Shown: piece by piece, positions 1-5,419 of the stretch
Layout of the letters: every line of letters begins with the position of its first letter
How positions within the stretch are numbered: position 1 is the first letter of the stretch
DNA from: Nitrospirota bacterium
Lineage (GTDB): Bacteria; Nitrospirota; Nitrospiria; SBBL01; Manganitrophaceae
DNA: 5,852 bases
Direction of reading: 5' to 3'
NCBI GenBank assembly: GCA_023248505.1
Contig: JAHFEM010000031.1
Coordinates: 4,019-9,870 of the forward strand
Program-made: the position numbers and the translations under genes
Notes under the pieces: model-generated
Told to the model about the DNA's origin: nothing
Database searches by the model: none
Seen by the model: only the letters and a program-made list of their open reading frames with translations

Positions 1-414
1 AGTTGGGCAAAGGGGGAAGTGCCTGGGCTGCTTTGGGGGATGGCCCTCGGGGGGCTCATCGACCTCTTTTCCATCGGGCTCCTCGGCGTGAATTTTTTTC
101 TGAAAATAACGGTCGGCTTTACGATCGGAGTCTTGGGAAGGTCCTTCTTAAACCTCTCTTTGCTTTGGAATATCCTGATCTTCTTTTTTGTTTCGCTTCT
201 GCACGACCTGATCGGGACCCTTCTGGTGGAGGGCGTAAGGGAAGGGGGGCTGTTTTTCATGGTTCGGCATGAAATGTTTGGAAGGGCCGTCTATAACTCC
301 CTTTTTGCAATAGGACTTCTATTCCTCTTCTCGAAGAGAAGAGGTGAGAAAGGATCATTCGATCATGCGGGAGTCATATTTTCCGCAGGAGGAAACACGA
401 GATCTACAGAGTAG
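1..414 (+). CDS. mreD: Rod shape-determining protein MreD, 3' part (5' end outside window)
   Basis: MreD is a small polytopic inner-membrane protein of the elongasome that works with MreC and the MreB filament to direct lateral cell-wall synthesis. Frame 1 is open from the first base with no stop before TAG at 412-414, so the gene enters from the left; 137 residues are visible, against about 160-170 for a full MreD. The visible part is strongly hydrophobic, with membrane segments at about residues 9-30, 33-46, 52-75 and 97-110 of the fragment. The stretch GLLWGMALGGLIDLFSIGLL, followed by GVN, matches the family pattern of a glycine-rich helix with an Asp before a Leu-Gly. A short polar tail (KRRGEKGSFDHAG onward) is encoded where the gene overlaps mrdA by 50 bases. 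A GTG at 19 is in frame but is probably internal. The call rests on the hydrophobic pattern plus the mrdA-rodA context, because MreD is poorly conserved in sequence. Confidence 0.88.
   Translation, partial: SWAKGEVPGLLWGMALGGLIDLFSIGLLGVNFFLKITVGFTIGVLGRSFLNLSLLWNILIFFFVSLLHDLIGTLLVEGVREGGLFFMVRHEMFGRAVYNSLFAIGLLFLFSKRRGEKGSFDHAGVIFSAGGNTRSTE
324..344 (+). other. Perfect hairpin ahead of the mrdA ribosome-binding site
   Basis: CCTCTTCTC (324-332) and GAGAAGAGG (336-344) are exact reverse complements separated by GAA, giving a 9-bp stem. It lies in the last third of mreD, 5 bases before the AAAGGA (349-354) that serves mrdA. No T-run follows, so it does not look like a terminator. A role in mrdA translation or message processing is inference only. 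Confidence 0.45.
349..354 (+). promoter_or_regulatory. Shine-Dalgarno of mrdA
   Basis: AAAGGA lies 10 bases before the ATG at 365. It supports that ATG over the in-frame GTG at 344, which lies at the end of a hairpin stem and has only a loose purine run in front of it. The site is inside the mreD coding region, so the two genes are probably translationally coupled. Confidence 0.6.
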
Positions 415-2242
415 GATTTATTGGCTCTTCGGTCTGATCGTCCTGGCGCTCTTCGGCCTTCTGATGCGAGCGTGGTACTTGCAGGCCGTCAAAGGAAAAT
501 TCTACCACGAGTTGTCAGAGAACAATCGCATTCGTGTGGTGGAAACGGCTCCTCCCCGCGGCCTCATCTACGATCGAAACGGAAACCTCCTGGTCAATAA
601 CGTTCCGAGCTTTAACCTCTACGTCGTACTCGGCGATATGCCCGATCCGGCGGACGTCCTCCCTCGTCTGGCGCAACTTATCGAGATGAGCCAGGAAGAG
701 ATGACGCGGCGGGTGACCTTCAAGAAAGAGGACCCCTTCTTCCCGATTAAGGTGAAAGACGACCTGACGATGAAGGAGGTGGCTCTCGTTGAAGGGCATG
801 GGCTCGACCTGCCGGGGGTGAAGATCGAGGCGGAATTTAAGAGAAATGCCATTCATGGAACCCTGGCGGCCCATCTTCTCGGTTATGTCGGCGAAGTCAC
901 CCAGGCCCAGCTCGAATCGGGACTCTATGAGAACGTTAAGCGTGGGGGGATCATCGGTCAGTACGGGATCGAGCAGACCTTCGATGCGATTATTCGCGGG
1001 ACCCCCGGCCAGAAACGGATCGAAGTGGACGCCCTCGGCCATGAGATTCGGGTCCTGGAGGTCAATGAGCCGCTGCGGGGCGACGACGTTTTTCTCACCA
1101 TCGATCTCAACGTCCAAAAAGTGGCGGAAGAAGCTTTGGGAAATCAGAACGGGGCGATTGTCGCAGTGGACCCCAAGAATGGCGAGATGCTCGCCATGGT
1201 GAGCCATCCCGCCTTCAACCCCAATCTCCTCTCGCAGGGGGCCTCCTCTCGCGCCTGGGAAGCCCTCCTGAAAGACGAAGGACGTCCTCTCACCAACCGG
1301 GTCATTCATGGGCAGTACCCTCCCGGATCCACCTTCAAGATCGTGCTCGGCGCAGCGCTCCTTGAAACGAAAGAGGCGACCCCGTCGAGTCGGGTCGAAT
1401 GTCGCGGGTTTCTCCCCTTTGGAAATCGGAACTTCAAGGACTGGAAGCGAGGGGGACACGGATCGGTCGATCTTCATCGGGCCCTGGTCGAATCGTGTGA
1501 TGTTTACTTCTATGAGATGGGAAATCGCCTCGGAGTCGATACGATCTCCAAGTTCTCTCATCTCTTCGGCCTGGGACAGCCGAGCGGAATCGAGCTGGCC
1601 TCCGAGAAAGGAGGTTTGATCCCGAGCACCGAGTGGAAGCGACAGGCCCGTAAGGAGCCGTGGTATCCGGGAGAGACCCTCTCGGTGTCGATCGGACAGG
1701 GATATGTGACGGTGACCCCGCTCCAACAGGCGCTGATGATCAGCATGGTGGCGAACCAGGGCGTTTTTCATTCGCCCCAGCTGCTTAAGAAAATCTGGGA
1801 TCATGAGACCGGATCGATCCAGGAGATTCCGACCGCGGAAGGCAAACGGATTCCGGTCTCGCCGGAGACATTTCGAGTGATACAGAATGCTCTGGCCGGC
1901 GTCGTCTCCGATCCGCACGGCACGGCCGGCGGGGCGAAATCGCAGTTCGTTTCGATGGGTGGAAAGACCGGGACGGCCCAGGTGATCGGATTAAAGGGGG
2001 GTGTGCATGGCAAGCTCCCGGATAAATTCGCCGACCACGCCTGGTTCGTTGCTTTTGCGCCGGTAGAGAGCCCGAAGATTGCGATGGTGGTGTTGGTCGA
2101 GAATGGAGGCCATGGCGGATCGACCGCAGCGCCGTTGGCCAAAAAGGTTATTGAGGCTTACCTCGGCGTCGTCCCTCCGCTGGAGCCGTTGACGGTGAAG
2201 AGCCCGGCGCCCCCTCCGACACCGGTCCGAAGCGAGGGGTAG
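365..2242 (+). CDS. mrdA: Penicillin-binding protein 2, peptidoglycan D,D-transpeptidase of the elongasome
   Basis: This class B penicillin-binding protein crosslinks the glycan strands made by its partner RodA during lateral wall growth. It is anchored in the inner membrane with the enzyme domain in the periplasm. With the ATG at 365 it has 625 residues, typical for PBP2. A single membrane anchor spans about residues 16-36. The N-terminal pedestal domain follows, with PPRGLIYDRNG at 63-73. The transpeptidase domain has all three active-site motifs: SxxK as STFK (catalytic Ser322, Lys325), the SxN position as Ser377-Cys-Asp379 (SCD, common in this family), and KTG at 534-536 within GGKTGTAQV. 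The C-terminus is a proline-rich tail (PPLEP to PAPPPTP). The start overlaps mreD by 50 bases; a GTG at 344 would add 7 residues. The next gene, rodA, begins 31 bases downstream. The elongation (MrdA) rather than division (FtsI) assignment rests on the mreD and rodA neighbours and on the motif contexts. Confidence 0.96.
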   Translation: MRESYFPQEETRDLQSRIYWLFGLIVLALFGLLMRAWYLQAVKGKFYHELSENNRIRVVETAPPRGLIYDRNGNLLVNNVPSFNLYVVLGDMPDPADVLPRLAQLIEMSQEEMTRRVTFKKEDPFFPIKVKDDLTMKEVALVEGHGLDLPGVKIEAEFKRNAIHGTLAAHLLGYVGEVTQAQLESGLYENVKRGGIIGQYGIEQTFDAIIRGTPGQKRIEVDALGHEIRVLEVNEPLRGDDVFLTIDLNVQKVAEEALGNQNGAIVAVDPKNGEMLAMVSHPAFNPNLLSQGASSRAWEALLKDEGRPLTNRVIHGQYPPGSTFKIVLGAALLETKEATPSSRVECRGFLPFGNRNFKDWKRGGHGSVDLHRALVESCDVYFYEMGNRLGVDTISKFSHLFGLGQPSGIELASEKGGLIPSTEWKRQARKEPWYPGETLSVSIGQGYVTVTPLQQALMISMVANQGVFHSPQLLKKIWDHETGSIQEIPTAEGKRIPVSPETFRVIQNALAGVVSDPHGTAGGAKSQFVSMGGKTGTAQVIGLKGGVHGKLPDKFADHAWFVAFAPVESPKIAMVVLVENGGHGGSTAAPLAKKVIEAYLGVVPPLEPLTVKSPAPPPTPVRSEG

Positions 2243-2273
2243 ATCGGTTTAAAATAGACGTATAGGATTGTAA

Positions 2274-3392
2274 ATGATTGATCGAAGAAGCATTGCAGGT
2301 TATGATTGGCTCCTTTTTGTGGTTGTGATCCTCATCTTGGGAATGGGGGTTCTCTCGATTTACAGCGTGACCGCTTCTTCCGCCGTCCAGGCGCGCACGC
2401 CGCTCTACATGAAGCAGATTTACTGGATTATTTTGGGCTGGATCGTCTTCCTGGTGATGGCCTGGATCGACTACCATGAGATTGCCCGCTTTGCTTATCC
2501 GATCTATGTGTTGACCCTGCTCCTTCTGGTTCTGGTGCTGGTCATGGGGCGGAGCGCTCAGGGGGCGCAGCGATGGCTCTCACTCGGATTTTTTAACGTT
2601 CAGCCGTCGGAGCTGGCGAAAATTAGCCTCCTGCTGGTGTCGGCAAAGTATTTCTCGGACTATTTTCCCAAGAGAGGGTTGAATCTCAGACAATTGCTGG
2701 TGCCGGGAGCATTGGTGCTCCTGCCGATGCTCCTTATCCTCAAGCAGCCGGATCTCGGGACGGCCCTGGCGATTTCTTCCGTTTTCTTTAGCATCGTGTT
2801 GGTGATTGGATTGCGCTCCAAGTTTTTGATTTATTCGTCTCTCCTCTCGCTGATGATGTTTCCCTTTTTATGGCAGTTTTTTTGGAACCATCTGAAAGAT
2901 TATCAGCGGGAGCGCCTCCGCACTTTTATCGATCCGACCAACGATCCGACCGGAACCGGCTATCATATTATCCAGTCGAAGATCGCCGTCGGGTCGGGAG
3001 GACTTTTTGGAAAAGGGCTCTTTGGGGGGACACAGAGCCAGCTCAAGTTTCTTCCGGAAAGCCACACCGACTTCATCTTTTCGGTTTTCTCTGAAGAGTG
3101 GGGCTTCGTCGGAATTTTTATCCTCTTCCTCCTCTTTTTCTTTTTGATCCTATGGGGGGTTGAGATTGCTTACAAGGCCAAAGATGTGCTCGGGTCACTC
3201 CTGGCCGTCGGAATTATCGGGCTGATTGCATTTTATTTTTTGGTGAATGTCGGGATGACCTTGGGGGTCATGCCGGTCGTGGGGGTGCCGCTTCCCTTGA
3301 TGAGTTACGGGGGGACTTCGATGGTGACCACGATGGGTTTGCTTGGCCTCCTTTTCAATGTTAAACTGAGACGATTTATGTTATTTTATTAA
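2274..3392 (+). CDS. rodA: Peptidoglycan glycosyltransferase RodA (SEDS family)
   Basis: RodA polymerises lipid II into glycan strands at the inner membrane and pairs with PBP2, encoded just upstream. The product has 372 residues, the usual length for RodA, and about ten hydrophobic segments. SEDS hallmarks are visible: RWLSLGFFNVQPSELAK at 100-116, KQPDLGTA at 157-164, and the large periplasmic-loop motif LPESHTDFIFSVFSEEWG. In that motif Asp266 aligns with the catalytic Asp262 of E. coli RodA (PERHTDFIFAVLAEE). The C-terminal family signature is also present, with NVGMTLGVMPVVGVPLPLMS from 325 followed by YGGTS. AGGA at 2264-2267 sits 6 bases before the ATG, a good ribosome-binding site. 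The 31-base gap after mrdA shows no terminator or clear promoter, so the two genes are probably cotranscribed. FtsW or SpoVE are the paralogous alternatives; the mreD-mrdA context favours RodA. Confidence 0.96.
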   Translation: MIDRRSIAGYDWLLFVVVILILGMGVLSIYSVTASSAVQARTPLYMKQIYWIILGWIVFLVMAWIDYHEIARFAYPIYVLTLLLLVLVLVMGRSAQGAQRWLSLGFFNVQPSELAKISLLLVSAKYFSDYFPKRGLNLRQLLVPGALVLLPMLLILKQPDLGTALAISSVFFSIVLVIGLRSKFLIYSSLLSLMMFPFLWQFFWNHLKDYQRERLRTFIDPTNDPTGTGYHIIQSKIAVGSGGLFGKGLFGGTQSQLKFLPESHTDFIFSVFSEEWGFVGIFILFLLFFFLILWGVEIAYKAKDVLGSLLAVGIIGLIAFYFLVNVGMTLGVMPVVGVPLPLMSYGGTSMVTTMGLLGLLFNVKLRRFMLFY

Positions 3393-3428
3393 AATTGAAG
3401 ATGAGGGAGTAGGGGTTACGGGTCAGAT

Positions 3429-3444
3429 GCGGGGGATCACCCCC
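3429..3444 (+). other. Small GC hairpin after rodA
   Basis: GGGGG (3431-3435) and CCCCC (3440-3444) can pair around ATCA. The following bases (TTCATTCCCTTG) are only weakly T-rich, so this is a poor intrinsic-terminator candidate. It may cause partial termination or simply be a structured spacer between rodA and rng. Confidence 0.25.
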
Positions 3445-3463
3445 TTCATTCCCTTGTGCAGGG

Positions 3464-3483
3464 CGGGAAGAGGGATCTTCCCG
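3464..3483 (+). other. Hairpin in the leader of rng
   Basis: CGGGAAGA (3464-3471) and TCTTCCCG (3476-3483) form a perfect 8-bp stem closed by GGGA, which fits the GNRA tetraloop pattern. It lies 38 bases before the rng ATG with no T-run after it, so it is a leader structure rather than a terminator. The bases GGCGGG (3462-3467) could alternatively pair with CCCGCC (3501-3506), giving a second, mutually exclusive fold close to the ribosome-binding site. In E. coli the RNase E message is autoregulated through leader hairpins; a similar role here is inference. Confidence 0.4.
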
Positions 3484-3520
3484 ACAGCCCAAACCGCCGG
3501 CCCGCCTTACAGAGGATTCT

Positions 3521-5071
3521 ATGTCGATTGAAATTGTAATCAATGCCACCCGGGAGGAAACACGGGTCGCCCTGCTTGAAAATAAAATTGTCACGGAGCT
3601 TTATTTCGACCGGAAAAAAGACCGCGGCATTGTCGGCAACGTCTATAAGGGAAAGGTCGTGAAGGTTCTGCCCGGAATGCAGGCGGCCTTCGTCGACATC
3701 GCGACCGAGAAGGCCGCGTTTCTCTATGTGGCCGATGTGATGACGAACATGGACGATTATGCCCATATCCTGGAGGAGGCCGAGGAGGTCGAAGAGGAGC
3801 CGCTTGAATTCGAAGATGCCACGGAGACCGCCCAGGTCCCGGTGATGACCCGGCCGAAGAAGGGCTCTTCCCAGACCATTGAGGACTTGCTTCAGGAGGG
3901 ACAGGAGGTGGTCGTTCAGGTCTCGAAGGAACCGATCGGGACGAAAGGTCCACGGGTAACGACTTATATCTCCCTTCCGGGCCGCTATTTGGTCTACATG
4001 CCGACCGTCAATCATGTCGGGGTCTCTCGCCGGATCGGCCGGGACGACGAACGTCATCGGTTAAAGGATATGATCCTCCGGTTGAGAAAGCCGGGGGCCG
4101 GATATATTGTCCGGACCGTCAGCGACGGCATTACCGAAGAAGAATTCAAACAGGATATCGAATTCTTGGAGGTGGTCTGGCAGAACATCTTAAAGAAACG
4201 GGATAAATTGCCGGCGCCGGCCTTACTCCATACCGACCTCGACCTGGTATTTAGAACGGTCCGGGACCTTTTCACGAAAGATGTCGATAAGCTAACGATC
4301 GATTCGAAGCCGGAGTATGAGCGGATCAAAGAGTTCGTCGGAACCTATCTCCCTACGTTTCTTCCCCGTGTGGAGCTTTGGGATAAGGATGAGCCGATTT
4401 TCGATGCCTACGGTCTCGAGATGGAGACCTCCAAGGCGAAGAATCGGCGTGTCTGGTTGAAGTCGGGGGGGTATATCGTGATCGACCGCGCCGAGGCGCT
4501 CACGGTCATTGACGTCAACACCGGCCGGTTCGTGGGGAAGCGCGATCTGGAGGAGACGATCTTAAAGACCAACCTGGAGGCGGTCAAGGAGATTGCTTAC
4601 CAGCTACGGCTTCGGAATATCGGCGGGATTATCATCATCGATCTCATCGACATGGAGAAAGAGAAGAACCGCGAGAAGGTCTTCAATGCCCTTCATGACG
4701 CCACGAGCGGCGACAAGGCCCGGACACATATTCTGAAAATCTCGGAGCTTGGATTGGTGGAGATGTCGCGCGAGCGGACCCGGGAAGATATTCTGCGGAT
4801 TCTCTGCGAACCTTGCCCTTACTGCGAGGGGAGAGGGTATACCAAGTCTCCCACCACGATCTGCTATGAGATCTTCCGGGAGATCCGTCGGATCGGCTCT
4901 TCCCCCCGCGATAAGAAAATCATCATCGGGGTCCATCCGACCGTGGCCAACCTACTCTACGATGAAGAGCGGCATGGCGTGGAGGATTTGGAGCGGGAAT
5001 ATCATAAGAAGATCATCATCAAGGCCGACTCCAATCTTCATATGGAACAGTATGACATCGTGACCCTCTGA
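3521..5071 (+). CDS. rng: Ribonuclease G (RNase E/G family endoribonuclease)
   Basis: RNase G cleaves single-stranded RNA in the cytoplasm; in E. coli it matures the 16S rRNA 5' end and decays some mRNAs. The product has 516 residues, close to RNase G (E. coli 489) and without the long C-terminal degradosome scaffold of RNase E. Order: N-terminal INATREETRVALLE (7-20), an S1-like domain (about 36-160) starting GNVYKGKVVKVLPGMQAAFV, the 5'-sensor/RNase H region, then the DNase I-like catalytic domain. Metal-binding residues are present: Asp331 and Asn333 (VIDVNTGRF) and Asp374 (IIIDLIDM), aligning with D303, N305 and D346 of E. coli RNase E. The zinc-link pair is CPYC (Cys432, Cys435) followed by EGRG. 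The S1 domain carries an acidic insert at 85-102. GAGG (3512-3515) lies 5 bases before the ATG. No start upstream competes. The gene follows rodA after 128 bases and ends before a strong terminator. Confidence 0.95.
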   Translation: MSIEIVINATREETRVALLENKIVTELYFDRKKDRGIVGNVYKGKVVKVLPGMQAAFVDIATEKAAFLYVADVMTNMDDYAHILEEAEEVEEEPLEFEDATETAQVPVMTRPKKGSSQTIEDLLQEGQEVVVQVSKEPIGTKGPRVTTYISLPGRYLVYMPTVNHVGVSRRIGRDDERHRLKDMILRLRKPGAGYIVRTVSDGITEEEFKQDIEFLEVVWQNILKKRDKLPAPALLHTDLDLVFRTVRDLFTKDVDKLTIDSKPEYERIKEFVGTYLPTFLPRVELWDKDEPIFDAYGLEMETSKAKNRRVWLKSGGYIVIDRAEALTVIDVNTGRFVGKRDLEETILKTNLEAVKEIAYQLRLRNIGGIIIIDLIDMEKEKNREKVFNALHDATSGDKARTHILKISELGLVEMSRERTREDILRILCEPCPYCEGRGYTKSPTTICYEIFREIRRIGSSPRDKKIIIGVHPTVANLLYDEERHGVEDLEREYHKKIIIKADSNLHMEQYDIVTL

Positions 5072-5092
5072 GGTCTTCGGATCATACCGCCA

Positions 5093-5132
5093 GGGTGGAG
5101 ATGTTTCGCGCATCTCCACCCGTTCTTCTCTT
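5093..5132 (+). terminator. Intrinsic terminator of the rng unit
   Basis: GGGTGGAGATG (5093-5103) and CATCTCCACCC (5111-5121) are exact reverse complements, giving an 11-bp stem with the 7-base loop TTTCGCG. It is followed by GTTCTTCTCTT, a T-rich tract broken by C. It begins 21 bases after the rng stop. The uneven T-run lowers the expected efficiency, but position and stem make it the natural end of the operon transcript. Confidence 0.7.
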
Positions 5133-5167
5133 TCCCAACGAATTCAAACGTCCATATATTGCATTTA

Positions 5168-5245
5168 TTGTAGGGCGGGCCCCTGTGCCTGCCCTGTTTC
5201 ATTTCTACAGCGGGGTCGGGCGGCCATGGGGGGCCGCCCCTACAA
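5168..5245. repeat. Two-hairpin inverted repeat with GTAG tags, REP/BIME-like
   Basis: Two palindromic units face each other. Left unit: GTA (5170-5172), then GGGCGGGC (5173-5180), loop CCCTGT, GCCTGCCC (5187-5194), an 8-bp stem with one G-T pair. Right unit: GGGCGGCC (5218-5225), loop ATGGGG, GGCCGCCC (5232-5239), a perfect 8-bp stem, then CTACAA (5240-5245). The reverse complement of the right unit reads TTGTAG followed by the palindrome, matching the left unit apart from one missing G and several substitutions. A GTAG tag next to an imperfect palindrome, in inverted pairs in an intergenic space, is the known layout of REP/BIME elements mobilised by RAYT (TnpA_REP) transposases. No transposase is encoded in the window. 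Assignment to that class is inference. Confidence 0.55.
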
Positions 5246-5249
5246 ATCT

Positions 5250-5278
5250 CTTGCACATTTTGAGACCGCGCTTGCACA
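5250..5278. repeat. Direct repeat CTTGCACA, 21-base period
   Basis: CTTGCACA occurs at 5250-5257 and again at 5271-5278, exactly 21 bases apart, close to two turns of the DNA helix. The pair lies upstream of the lipoprotein gene and could be a paired protein-binding site. With only two 8-base copies, chance is possible, and no well-placed -10 element was found to go with either copy. Confidence 0.25.
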
Positions 5279-5396
5279 CCTTTCTCATTTTTACCTCGAA
5301 GCCCTCTTCAAACACGACACAGCCAGGCAAAAAGATACGGTCCTGTTATTGCAATTTTGCTTTCCGACCGAAGCGCCGAAACGGCCTCGAGTTATT

Positions 5397-5401
5397 GGGG
5401 A
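5397..5401 (+). promoter_or_regulatory. Possible Shine-Dalgarno that favours a TTG start
   Basis: GGGGA lies 6 bases before an in-frame TTG at 5408 but 18 bases before the ATG at 5420. If it is the ribosome-binding site, translation starts at TTG and the lipoprotein gains four residues (Met-Ile-Gln-Lys) before the Met at 5420. Either start leaves the signal peptide and lipobox intact. Confidence 0.3.
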
Positions 5402-5419
5402 CCTATATTGATCCAAAAA

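Larger units (their letters stand above)
5072..5407. other. Intergenic region between rng and the lipoprotein gene
   Basis: This stretch holds the rng terminator, the two-hairpin repeat and the short direct repeat described separately. Open frames crossing it (5095-5529 and 5226-5411, forward) run through the hairpins, show no recognisable domain and lack convincing ribosome-binding sites, so I do not call them. From 5279 to 5396 I see nothing definite. A TATATT at 5404-5409 resembles a -10 box but has no matching -35 and overlaps the start region. The promoter of the lipoprotein gene is therefore unresolved. Confidence 0.6.

Noticed and set aside
344..364. GTG at 344 as the start of mrdA
   Set aside because: The ATG at 365 has a better Shine-Dalgarno (AAAGGA), and the GTG begins in the last base of a hairpin stem. 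The 7 extra residues add nothing recognisable. It is not fully excluded.
515..1918. Long antisense open frame of 467 codons opposite mrdA
   Set aside because: Its codons lie exactly opposite mrdA codons, so stops there would require TTA, CTA or TCA in mrdA, which are rare in this GC-rich gene. The translation is rich in Arg, His and Asp and shows no recognisable domain. mrdA itself has all its active-site motifs.
2148..2477. Antisense frame across the mrdA-rodA junction
   Set aside because: It covers the ends of two well-supported forward genes, shows no domain and would need its own promoter within rodA.
3446..4057. Antisense open frame of 203 codons opposite the start of rng
   Set aside because: It has the same codon-aligned mirror register as the mrdA shadow, and the rng reading frame is clearly real. 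No domain or ribosome-binding site supports it.
5349..5409. TTGCAA (5349) or TATATT (5404) as sigma-70 promoter elements
   Set aside because: Neither has a partner box at 16-18 bases, and the TATATT overlaps the proposed start region, so no promoter is called.
5226..5411. Forward frame of 61 codons starting inside the right hairpin
   Set aside because: The start codon is in the hairpin loop region with no proper ribosome-binding site, and the product resembles nothing I recognise.
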